NCBI GenBank assembly: GCA_958414155.1
Contig: CATYWI010000004.1
Coordinates: 1 to 13,556 of the forward strand
DNA length: 13,556 nucleotides
Reading direction: 5' to 3'
Origin: an uncultured Anaerotruncus sp.
GTDB taxonomy: Bacteria; Bacillota_A; Clostridia; Oscillospirales; CAG-272
The position numbers were made by a program, and so were the translations under genes. The first letter of the stretch is position 1. Every line of letters starts with the position of its first letter. A model generated the notes under the pieces. It was not told the origin of the DNA, did no database searches, and saw nothing but the letters and a program-made list of their open reading frames with translations. Positions 7,055-13,556 of the stretch are shown here, in pieces.

Positions 7055-8416
7055 TCAATATCCTGCGGGAGGCTCGGGCGCGTTGTTTTCAATGCCGCGG
7101 AAGAGCGTATACGTACCGCTCCAGCTCAGCTTGACTGATCCCGTCGAGCCGTGGCGGTTCTTTGCCACTATACATTCAACGATGTCGATGCTGTTTTTGT
7201 CGGGACCGGCTTCCTCGTCTGTTTTGTAGTATTCGTCGCGGTAGATGAAAAGCACCGTATCCGCGTCCTGCTCGATAGAGCCGGAGTCGCGCAGGTCGGA
7301 AAGCATGGGCTTTTTTACCTGTCTCGATTCGGGACCTCGGGAAAGCTGCGCGCAGCAGATGACGGGAACGTTCAGCTCCTTTGCCATCAGCTTCATTCCG
7401 CGCGTGATCTCGGCGACCTCCTGTACGCGGTTGTCGTTGTGCCTGTCGCCCTGCATGAGCTGAAGGTAGTCGATGACCACAAGACCTATATCGCCCTCGC
7501 GGCGCAGCTTTGCCTTCATTCCGGTAACGGTGATGCCGGGCGTGTCGTCTATAAGGATGCGGCTGCCGCTCAGCCTGTCCACCGCACCCGCAAGGCGGGT
7601 CCAGTCGTCGTCGGTGATATTTCCGGTCCTCAGCGCATATGAACTTACCAGCGCCTCACTGGCGAGCATACGCGTTGCAAGCTGCTCCGCCGACATTTCA
7701 AGCGAGAAAATGGCTACCTTTTTGTGAGTTTTCAGAGCCACGTTCGTCGCAATGTTCATTGCAAAGCTCGTTTTACCCATGCCGGGACGTCCGCCCACAA
7801 GGATGAGGTCCGAGTTGCCCATGCCCGCCAGCACCTCGTCAAGGTCCGAAAATCCCGTTTTCGTTCCCTGCGATGCCTCGGGGTCTGTCTGGAGCTGATG
7901 CAGATGCTCGTACACCTGAAGGAGCACCTTTTCGATGCTGATAAAGCTGCGGTCGTCGCGCCCCTGTGCTATCGAATATATTTTGTTGCCCGCATAGTCG
8001 AGAAGACTGCCTACATCGTCCTGCTCGGAATATGCGCGCTCGGCAATGTCCTCGCCCGCCTCAACGAGACTGCGCAGCAGGCTTTTCTCCTTGACTATTT
8101 TCGCGTAATCGCGGATGTTCAGCGCCGAGGGAACGCTGTCGATGAGCATTTTTATATATCCCTCGCCGCCGGATTTGTCATACACTCCGTCGCGCACAAG
8201 ATCGTCGATAAGGGTAACAACGTCTATCTGATTGCTGGTGGAGAAGAGCCGCAGCATCGCCGCAAATATCTGACGGTGCTCGGCAACGTAAAAATCGCTG
8301 TCCGAAATGCTGTCGGCTATGTTTCTTATGGATTCCGGGTCGATGAGTACAGAGCCGAGCAGTGCCTGCTCCGCTATCATCGAAAACGGCATTTTTTTGG
8401 TGATATCGTTATTCAT
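7055..8416 (-). CDS. dnaB: replicative DNA helicase DnaB
   Basis: This is the hexameric 5'-3' helicase at the replication fork (called DnaC in Bacillus). Seen in the 453-residue product: the N-terminal primase-interacting domain beginning with the family signature AEQALLGS (15-22); a linker; then the RecA-like domain. Walker A is GRPGMGKT (209-216), SLEMS holds the catalytic Glu (E240), and Walker B is VVIDYLQL (313-320). Sensor-like QLSR is at 357-360, the signature LSDLRDSGSIEQDAD at 372-386, and the candidate arginine finger lies in KNRHG (419-423). The length is normal and no intein interrupts the P-loop. The ATG at 8416 is preferred over an in-frame TTG three codons upstream, because the nearest purine-rich stretch (GACGGG) is only 2 nt from the TTG but 11 nt from the ATG. 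The gene follows rplI by 57 nt. Confidence 0.98.
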   Translation of the reverse strand: MNNDITKKMPFSMIAEQALLGSVLIDPESIRNIADSISDSDFYVAEHRQIFAAMLRLFSTSNQIDVVTLIDDLVRDGVYDKSGGEGYIKMLIDSVPSALNIRDYAKIVKEKSLLRSLVEAGEDIAERAYSEQDDVGSLLDYAGNKIYSIAQGRDDRSFISIEKVLLQVYEHLHQLQTDPEASQGTKTGFSDLDEVLAGMGNSDLILVGGRPGMGKTSFAMNIATNVALKTHKKVAIFSLEMSAEQLATRMLASEALVSSYALRTGNITDDDWTRLAGAVDRLSGSRILIDDTPGITVTGMKAKLRREGDIGLVVIDYLQLMQGDRHNDNRVQEVAEITRGMKLMAKELNVPVICCAQLSRGPESRQVKKPMLSDLRDSGSIEQDADTVLFIYRDEYYKTDEEAGPDKNSIDIVECIVAKNRHGSTGSVKLSWSGTYTLFRGIENNAPEPPAGY

Positions 8417-8473
8417 ACTGATCAAAACCCGTCGGGAGCGCGTGCCGCCTCCGACCGCGCGCCGCCCCTTTTT

Positions 8474-8920
8474 TTATTTTTTGCAGACGAGGATGTTTAC
8501 CTTACCGTCAATATCTCCGTAGAGCTTTGCCGTAACGGTGTACGAGCCGTATGCCTTTATCGGATCGCCGAGCGAGAGCTTGCGGCGGTCTATCGCGATG
8601 CCGTGCTGCGCTCCGAGCGCCTCGGCGATATCCTTGGTGGTCACCGAGCCGTAAAGACGCTCGTCCGCGCCGGACGACGCATATATTTTTACCTGCACGC
8701 CCTCAAGCGCCGCCGCGGTTTTCTGCGCTTCGGCTCGCTCGGTCTCTATGCGGTGCTTTTCGGATGCCTCACGGTTCTTTATCTCGTTCATTACCTTGGC
8801 GTCTGCGGGGACCGCCAGCTTCTGCGGGAAAAGGAAGTTGCGCGCGTATCCGTCCGATACATTTACGACCTGATCCTTTTTGCCCTGTCCTTTTACGTCC
8901 TTTGTAAGTACGACCTTCAT
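8474..8920 (-). CDS. rplI: 50S ribosomal protein bL9
   Basis: bL9 binds 23S rRNA near the L1 stalk and helps maintain reading frame. Seen: 148 residues, the normal length. The N-terminal rRNA-binding domain carries [13 protein letters not shown] (21-33) with the conserved Gly-Tyr-x-x-Asn-Phe-Leu. A long charged helix spans about 41-75. The C-terminal domain includes [10 protein letters not shown] (89-98). The ATG at 8920 is chosen because AAGGAGA lies 8 nt upstream; the open frame extends 18 codons further but into the end of gdpP. The gdpP-to-rplI gap is 29 nt. Confidence 0.98.
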   Translation of the reverse strand: MKVVLTKDVKGQGKKDQVVNVSDGYARNFLFPQKLAVPADAKVMNEIKNREASEKHRIETERAEAQKTAAALEGVQVKIYASSGADERLYGSVTTKDIAEALGAQHGIAIDRRKLSLGDPIKAYGSYTVTAKLYGDIDGKVNILVCKK

Positions 8921-8949
8921 TGATTTATCTCCTTGTTTTCCTTTATTTT

Positions 8950-11022
8950 TTATGCCAGATAAGCGTCTATGCACGCTTTCAGTCTTGTCAGTACATCCTC
9001 TACTCCGTCGCCGCGTATCTGAGCGCCCGCCGCGTCGAAATGTCCGCCGCCGCCGAGCTGTTCAAGCACGAGCTGAACGTTCACACTGCCGTCCGAGCGG
9101 GCGGATATCATGACTTCGCCGTCGGTCTCAAGCAGCACGAACGCCGCGGCAACACCGCGCACGGTAAGCATTTTGTCAGCCGCCTTGGAGGCGGTCACAC
9201 GGTCGGCGGCACGCGCCGCCGCAAGCGCGGCGCTGTCATCGGGATCGACTCCCGCCGCCGTGCCGCGTCCCACCGCTATCGCAATGCGGGAGCGGTATAT
9301 GCACACCTCGGAGCCGAGCTTTGACTCGGTGATATAGCTGGTAAGATCCTCATAGAAGAATGTGCGCGCTATTTCCGAACTTGCGCCGCATTCGCGCAGA
9401 TAAAGCGCCGCCGAGAAGGTGCGCGCTGTTGTTGAGCGGGGAAAGTCCTGCGTGTCCACCACAATGCCGGCAAGCATTATGTCAGCCTCGCGGCGGGAAA
9501 GGCCGCGGTGTCCGCCGCTTCCCGGCTGTCCTATGCCGGAAAAGCCGAGCATTTCAGCCACAAGTTCGCAGGCTGATGAGGCGGATGGCTCGATGTATGT
9601 CAGCTCCGGCTCGTTTTTGAAGTCCCCCGCCTTGCGGTGGTGGTCTATTATAACGGTGCGGAAGGCATTGGCGGCTATCTCGGGAGACTCGCATATCGCG
9701 AGGTTGTTCACGTCGGTGATGATGAGCAGTGTGTCCGAGCGTATCATGTCAAGCCCGTTTGCGGCGTTCACGAACAGCTCGCGCCCCTCGGCTGCAAGCT
9801 CGCGGCGAAGCCCCTCCGTACACACGGTGAAGTTGCGGTTCTGCATGTCTACCACTATCCTCACATCGTCGGTGAAAAGCGAGGCAAGGCGCGCAAGACC
9901 CACCGATGCGCCTATGCAGTCAAAGTCGGGGTTCTTGTGGCCCATTATAAGCACATTCCCCGCGCCGGAAAGTATTCCGGCAAGGCGCTCGTACACAACG
10001 CGCGAGTCCACTTTCGTGCTTTCGCGCACGCTTTTGGTCCTGCCGCCGAAATATTCGTAGCCGGATGCCCCGCGGCGTTTTATGACCACCTGGTCTCCGC
10101 CGCGCTGCAGCGCGGTCTCAAGCGCGGCGGCGGCTTCCTTTTCGCGCTCCGCAACTGTCTCGCCGGCGGTGGATATGCCTATGGATACGGTAAGCGACAT
10201 TCCCGAGTCGCCGGCTTTTACGCCGCGTACATCGTCAAGCACACTGAATTTGTCGCTCTCTGCGTTCCCGAGCCTCTTTTGCGGAAAAACGGTCAGAAAT
10301 TTATCGCGGTCGTATTCGCGCATTATACCGTCCATGCTTTCCACCCATGAGCGGAGTATCTCCTCGGCGCGGTTGGCAGCCTCACGGTAGGATACGCGGG
10401 CGTATTTTGCAAGCTCCTCAAGGTTGTCGAGCATCACGTACGCGATGACGGAAAGTTCGTCGTCGGCGCGCGCCTCGGCGGCTTCAAGCTCGTCGAGCGG
10501 ATCGAGCATCACAAGATAATACTTGCGGTCTGGGGTGTTCATTTCATACGCACGTGCGCGGTAGGGCTTGCCGCCCGCAGTGATACGCAGTCCGTCATCT
10601 CCCTCCACCGAGGTGATCTCGGCGGTCGAGGCGCCGAGCACCGTGCCGATCTCAAGCCCGGCAAGTGTGCCGGCGCTTCCTGCGGCGCTCTCCGCCGCGG
10701 TATTGGACCATACTATTTTGCCCTCGCCTGTCGTTATGACTGCGGGCGCGGCAATGTCGCGCATGGTGGATGTCATAAGGCTTCCCACCGAGGCGCGCTC
10801 GCGCTCGCCGAGGCGGAAGGATGCGGTGGGATGGCGGTGCAGTATCACCGCCGCGGCGCCGAGCGATGCGCAGTAGACTATAAGGAAGATTAGCGTTGCC
10901 GGAAAAGCGGGAATATCGGTGAGCGCCGATATTATCGTCAGTGCGGCAAGAAAAAGTCCGCCCACAGTTGCGCATATCACGAGCGGCAGATTGTCGGGCA
11001 TTCGGTCTTTCTGATCGGACAT
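8950..11022 (-). CDS. gdpP: cyclic-di-AMP phosphodiesterase GdpP (DHH family)
   Basis: GdpP is a membrane-bound enzyme that hydrolyses c-di-AMP and so affects osmotic balance, cell-wall stress and beta-lactam tolerance in Bacillota. Seen in 690 residues: two membrane helices (about 13-33 and 39-62); a PAS-like region (about 80-175); and a degenerate GGDEF domain (about 185-315), where the signature position reads YDRDKF (237-242) rather than GGDEF. The DHH phosphoesterase core follows, with metal ligands in GHKNPDFD (361-368), D437, DHH at 460-462 and D523 in VVDTQDF. The DHHA1 lobe ends with GGGGH (657-661). All expected catalytic residues appear present. The ATG at 11022 starts just ahead of the first membrane helix, but its ribosome binding site is weak; an ATG seven codons later (11001) is an alternative. 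It sits between yybS and rplI, as in Bacillus. Confidence 0.96.
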   Translation of the reverse strand: MSDQKDRMPDNLPLVICATVGGLFLAALTIISALTDIPAFPATLIFLIVYCASLGAAAVILHRHPTASFRLGERERASVGSLMTSTMRDIAAPAVITTGEGKIVWSNTAAESAAGSAGTLAGLEIGTVLGASTAEITSVEGDDGLRITAGGKPYRARAYEMNTPDRKYYLVMLDPLDELEAAEARADDELSVIAYVMLDNLEELAKYARVSYREAANRAEEILRSWVESMDGIMREYDRDKFLTVFPQKRLGNAESDKFSVLDDVRGVKAGDSGMSLTVSIGISTAGETVAEREKEAAAALETALQRGGDQVVIKRRGASGYEYFGGRTKSVRESTKVDSRVVYERLAGILSGAGNVLIMGHKNPDFDCIGASVGLARLASLFTDDVRIVVDMQNRNFTVCTEGLRRELAAEGRELFVNAANGLDMIRSDTLLIITDVNNLAICESPEIAANAFRTVIIDHHRKAGDFKNEPELTYIEPSASSACELVAEMLGFSGIGQPGSGGHRGLSRREADIMLAGIVVDTQDFPRSTTARTFSAALYLRECGASSEIARTFFYEDLTSYITESKLGSEVCIYRSRIAIAVGRGTAAGVDPDDSAALAAARAADRVTASKAADKMLTVRGVAAAFVLLETDGEVMISARSDGSVNVQLVLEQLGGGGHFDAAGAQIRGDGVEDVLTRLKACIDAYLA

Positions 11023-11087
11023 TAAAAGCTACCGTACCTTTCTTTGGGTTGAATGATTGGTTATCCGGGTGAGAGGAGCGTCGCGCC

Positions 11088-12266
11088 TCAGTCGTCCGTG
11101 CGGCTGTTGCGTATCATTTGCACAAGCGGCAGCATAAGGCAAAGCCCGCCGCCCATAGCGGAAAAAAAGCATATTCCCTGCCAGCCTGCAAGCAGTACCG
11201 ATATCACAAGCGCGATAACGGAGAGTGTCCCGAGAGGTGCAAGGCCGACATTGCGCGCCGCACGGCGCGCCCACGACACCGCAAATACCGCCAGCGGGAG
11301 CGCCAGTGCGAGCATTATGTTCTCGCACACAACAGCCGCCGTACTGCCGGTATCTATCGAGCCGTCTCCACCCGAGAGGATAAGATAGATGACCGAGGCG
11401 AGAAAATATACCACGCCGCACATAGGCGACAGCATGCTGCGCGCCGGAGAGTTCGTAAATTGCTCCGGTTCGACTTCGATAGAGCGGAATATCGCTCCGC
11501 ACACCGCTACTGAGAAATATGCAATGATCTCCGCCGTTATCGCCGCAAGCGCGGGCAAAAGACGTATAACGGAGACAACATACTGTTCCACCGCGCCGCT
11601 TCCGGCGGTTATCCCGGCGGCATCGTATGCCGCGCTGACGCGTGAGATGAACTCGGCGCGAAGCCATGCGTAGATATCGCCCATACTGCGTATGCCCTCG
11701 GGTACCGCATAGTCGGGGGAGAGTATTATAAAGAGCGCGCCGAGGATGATGCCTGACGCCGCGGCTGCCGCCGCAGTGTAGCCGACCGCCTCACCTATGC
11801 CGGTGCGCGTGTAAGCCCATGACAGCACGAGTATTGCGGGTATCGCCGCTATCCCTATGAGGGCGCCCGATGCACCCAGCAGGAGCATGCTTCCTCCCGT
11901 GGCAATGACGGCTGTTATCATAAACGCCGGGCGGTTCATACGGAACAGGAAGGCTCCTACGCCTATTGCGGTGCATATGCCCAGATATGCCGCAGATACC
12001 ACAAATTTGCCGGTAAAAAGCACGAGCAGATATGCCGGGATGATGATGCCGGCAACAGTCGCGCGTTCACGCGCGAAAAAGCCTATAAAGATCGCCGCAA
12101 AGAGCATGAACACTCCTGCGAGAGTCTCATGACGGAAGGATGAATACGCAAGCACGCCGGCAGCCGTTGCTGCAAGGGGAATAAGTGCGTATGCCAGAGG
12201 CGCATGCGCTTTGTTTTCCATTTCGTCGGATATTTTTGTGCGGTCTTCGCTTGCGGGGGCTGCCAT
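11088..12266 (-). CDS. YybS-like (DUF2232) polytopic membrane protein
   Basis: This is a 392-residue, strongly hydrophobic protein with about 10-12 predicted membrane segments. The N-terminus is short and charged (about 1-22). A longer non-membrane loop at about 184-228 follows the first seven hydrophobic stretches. No catalytic motif is visible. The family call rests largely on position, since yybS/DUF2232 membrane proteins precede gdpP-rplI-dnaB in many Bacillota, and on the topology; the sequence itself is divergent and longer than the roughly 300 residues common for YybS. Function is unknown; some relatives are proposed to be transport-related. The ATG at 12266 has an excellent AAAGGAG site (12274-12280) with 7-nt spacing and is the first gene after the operon promoter. 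A 65-nt gap separates it from gdpP. Confidence 0.75.
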   Translation of the reverse strand: MAAPASEDRTKISDEMENKAHAPLAYALIPLAATAAGVLAYSSFRHETLAGVFMLFAAIFIGFFARERATVAGIIIPAYLLVLFTGKFVVSAAYLGICTAIGVGAFLFRMNRPAFMITAVIATGGSMLLLGASGALIGIAAIPAILVLSWAYTRTGIGEAVGYTAAAAAASGIILGALFIILSPDYAVPEGIRSMGDIYAWLRAEFISRVSAAYDAAGITAGSGAVEQYVVSVIRLLPALAAITAEIIAYFSVAVCGAIFRSIEVEPEQFTNSPARSMLSPMCGVVYFLASVIYLILSGGDGSIDTGSTAAVVCENIMLALALPLAVFAVSWARRAARNVGLAPLGTLSVIALVISVLLAGWQGICFFSAMGGGLCLMLPLVQMIRNSRTDD

Positions 12267-12318
12267 CGTACGACTCCTTTCGTAGTTTTTTCGCGAAGAG
12301 ATAATTCTTCAATATAAT

Positions 12319-12347
12319 AGTATATCATAAAAAGCTGCAAAAGTAAA
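12319..12347 (-). promoter_or_regulatory. sigma-A promoter of the eight-gene minus-strand operon
   Basis: On the minus strand, a -35 box TTTACT (12342-12347) and a -10 box TATACT (12319-12324) are separated by 17 nt. An extended -10 TGA lies directly upstream of the -10 box. Transcription would start near 12312, giving a leader of about 45 nt before the yybS-like ATG. No other equally good promoter was noticed in the short gaps further down the operon. Confidence 0.75.
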
Positions 12348-12351
12348 TATC

Positions 12352-12376
12352 TTTGCGCAAAAACAACGCGCGCGCG
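12352..12376. other. palindrome and CG-repeat between the divergent promoters
   Basis: A 10-bp perfect palindrome TTTGCGCAAA (12352-12361) lies 4 nt upstream of the minus-strand -35 box. It is followed by five CG dinucleotides in a row (12367-12376). It is a possible regulator site for either promoter; there is no direct evidence of binding. Confidence 0.35.
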
Positions 12377-12403
12377 GGTGTGGATTTGTTGCATGAAAAT
12401 CTC

Positions 12404-12432
12404 TTGACAAATTAGAAAAATCATGATATACT
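12404..12432 (+). promoter_or_regulatory. strong sigma-A promoter with extended -10
   Basis: A perfect -35 box TTGACA (12404-12409), a 17-nt spacer and TATACT (12427-12432) with an upstream TGA extended -10 make a near-consensus promoter. Transcription should begin around 12439, about 27 nt before the 31-codon ORF. Confidence 0.9.
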
Positions 12433-12465
12433 GATAATGTAAATATACAAATTGGAGGCGATGTT

Positions 12466-12561
12466 ATGAATTCTATTCAAAAACAGCAATTTTACCTGTC
12501 GCATAATGTGTTTGGATGTCGCTTTCAATCGGAAAGAGGGCAACTTAAAATCGTAATATAA
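12466..12561 (+). CDS. 31-residue small ORF, possible leader peptide
   Basis: An ATG with a strong GGAGG site (12454-12458, 7-nt spacing) lies immediately downstream of a near-consensus promoter and opens a 31-codon frame ending in TAA at 12559-12561. The peptide begins MNSIQKQQFY, contains one Cys, is basic/polar in the middle and ends hydrophobic (LKIVI). No signal peptide, membrane helix or double-Gly leader is seen, and I do not recognise the family. The stop codon ends one base before a terminator stem, so a ribosome finishing translation would cover the stem's 5' arm. That geometry suits a leader peptide controlling readthrough into the downstream lipoprotein gene. It could instead be an independently acting small protein or a decayed gene remnant. 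Confidence 0.55.
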   Translation: MNSIQKQQFYLSHNVFGCRFQSERGQLKIVI

Positions 12562-12562
12562 G

Positions 12563-12614
12563 GGCACATAGGTAGAGTCGCATCGCGGGCTACTTATGTG
12601 CCTTTTTGGTTTTT
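12563..12614 (+). terminator. terminator or attenuator hairpin ahead of the lipoprotein gene
   Basis: A 13-bp stem (12563-12575 GGCACATAGGTAG with 12590-12602, one G-U pair) and a 14-nt loop are followed by two T5 runs (12603-12607 and 12610-12614) separated by GG. It lies between the small ORF and the lipoprotein gene, and I see no separate promoter in the 28 nt between it and the lipoprotein ATG. Lipoprotein expression therefore probably depends on readthrough. Confidence 0.8.
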
Positions 12615-12642
12615 AGAATATTTTGGAAGGAGACGTACTGAT

Positions 12643-13476
12643 ATGAATAAAATTATTTCATTTGTTTTACTTTGCGCTTTATTGATCACGTGTTTTTCGG
12701 GGTGTAAAATCGACACAAACGGTACAATGGTATTGCAAAGCCAGGACGCTCTCGTTTGCACGCTGGTTGAATATTTACGTGACAGTCTCCGTGATCACGA
12801 TTTACCCGATACTTCAACAGCTATCAAAATTGATGAAATAAAAAACGGGAAACAGGCTTTACACGTTGGATTTGATAAATCAGAATATTATTTTGTGTGT
12901 GCGTACTATAATGCCGAACATGATTATGAAGCGAAAGATTATTGTTGTGCGTCCGATTATACGTGGGTCAGATTTAACGATGTAAACAAGATCAGTGAGA
13001 AATATGATGATTTGAATTTTATTGCCGGCTTTCAGATCAATAAAGCATCATCGGTGACAGACATAATAACAAAGGATGCAAAAGCACCAAGCATGGAGCA
13101 TTTTCAAGAATATAAACCTGATTTTAATAATGGTTTGAATGCCGGTGGCGCTATTCCTTTTGATATCAGCTTTATTTATTTGAATTCGACCGACGATAAA
13201 GTTATCTATTATTCTACTTCGGCGTATGATAATAGCTTAAAAACGATGCGGTGCGTATTTCTTAATGAGCAATATTATGTAGTTATAGAAAATTATATCA
13301 TTCGTCCTGATGGCACTCGGTCCGGTAACAACTTGATCAGTGATTTTGGTGCGTATTATGATGCTTTGACTCGAGTAATGGATACCGATAGTTATCACGT
13401 GACGACTGAGCGGGGAAGCACCATTTTCTACGGACTGATCGAGATCGGCGATTTTGCGAAATGTATAAATGAATAA
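12643..13476 (+). CDS. orphan lipoprotein of unknown function
   Basis: This is a 277-residue protein with a clear lipoprotein signal: basic start MNK, a hydrophobic stretch, then a lipobox-like FSGC with the lipidated Cys at 21. It should be anchored on the outer face of the membrane. The mature part is rich in Tyr, Asp, Asn and Lys, with extra Cys at 39, 87, 101, 102, 204 and 274, and no motif I can assign. The pattern suggests an extracellular beta-rich domain, but this is only an impression. The ATG at 12643 is preferred because AAGGAG (12627-12632) lies 10 nt upstream and the signal peptide begins there. The open frame continues upstream to 12598, which would start inside the terminator hairpin. 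Base composition is strikingly AT-rich compared with the operon to the left. The stop codon is followed 12 nt later by another ATG with its own GGAGG, so this gene is probably the first part of an operon leaving the window. Confidence 0.85.
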   Translation: MNKIISFVLLCALLITCFSGCKIDTNGTMVLQSQDALVCTLVEYLRDSLRDHDLPDTSTAIKIDEIKNGKQALHVGFDKSEYYFVCAYYNAEHDYEAKDYCCASDYTWVRFNDVNKISEKYDDLNFIAGFQINKASSVTDIITKDAKAPSMEHFQEYKPDFNNGLNAGGAIPFDISFIYLNSTDDKVIYYSTSAYDNSLKTMRCVFLNEQYYVVIENYIIRPDGTRSGNNLISDFGAYYDALTRVMDTDSYHVTTERGSTIFYGLIEIGDFAKCINE

Positions 13477-13488
13477 CGGAGGAAAAAC

Positions 13489-13556
13489 ATGAAATTGAAT
13501 AGAAAAATTATTGCCTATATTATGGCAATTGTGAAGATGAAATCTATGCAGACGGC
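13489..13556 (+). CDS. start of a gene cut by the window edge
   Basis: An ATG with a GGAGG site (13478-13482, 6-nt spacing) lies 12 nt after the lipoprotein stop. The 22 full codons visible begin MKLNRKIIAYIMAIV, a basic start followed by a short hydrophobic run that could be a membrane or signal segment. The rest lies beyond the window, so no product can be named. The spacing suggests co-transcription with the lipoprotein. Confidence 0.6.
   Translation, partial: MKLNRKIIAYIMAIVKMKSMQT

Noticed and set aside
8417..8425. TTG start for dnaB three codons upstream
   Set aside because: Its purine-rich site would be only 2 nt away; the ATG at 8416 is the better start.
7724..8923. 399-codon plus-strand open frame opposite dnaB and rplI
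   Set aside because: Same reason: it mirrors conserved genes, and its translation shows no family signature.
237..9500. Mobile element, tRNA or CRISPR array within the GC-rich part
   Set aside because: No transposase, terminal inverted repeats, cloverleaf or spaced repeats were found on reading; the region is filled with conserved genes.
12598..12642. Longer lipoprotein starting at 12598
   Set aside because: That start lies in the terminator's 3' arm without a ribosome binding site and would put charged residues before the signal peptide.

Overview
This window looks like chromosome of a moderately high-GC member of Clostridia (Bacillota), probably an intestinal Oscillospiraceae/Ruminococcaceae-type anaerobe. 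The evidence is gene content and order: the yybS-gdpP-rplI-dnaB and tilS-hpt-ftsH blocks are typical of Bacillota, and the ribosome binding sites are strong and Bacillota-like. The genus assignment is inference only.

Layout. (1) At 61-936 (+) lies a P-loop nucleotide-kinase-like protein of the cytidylate kinase type. It carries an extra C-terminal segment that I read as a degenerate ParB/sulfiredoxin-like module. The gene ends in a textbook intrinsic terminator (948-987). (2) Converging on it is an eight-gene minus-strand operon, 12266 down to 991: YybS-like membrane protein, gdpP, rplI, dnaB, tilS, hpt, ftsH, and a cytoplasmic GH127-family glycosidase as the last gene. Gaps inside the operon are about 70 nt or less, and tilS/hpt overlap as GTGA. 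A sigma-A promoter with an extended -10 sits at 12319-12347. The operon joins c-di-AMP turnover (GdpP), ribosome assembly (L9), replication (DnaB), tRNA-Ile decoding (TilS), purine salvage (Hpt) and membrane proteolysis (FtsH). A putative beta-L-arabinofuranosidase follows a strong intercistronic hairpin. (3) From about 12300 to the right edge the DNA becomes clearly AT-rich. A strong divergent promoter (TTGACA-17 nt-TATACT) drives a 31-codon ORF that stops one base before a terminator hairpin. A 277-residue orphan lipoprotein follows, then the first codons of another gene cut off by the window edge.

Most of the window is ordinary core-genome housekeeping. The parts that deserve a second look are the leader-ORF/terminator arrangement ahead of the lipoprotein, the kinase C-terminal module, and the lone GH127 gene at the tail of a housekeeping operon. 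Several gene starts differ from the longest possible open frame (GH127, rplI, tilS, dnaB, lipoprotein); the reasons are given with each entry.
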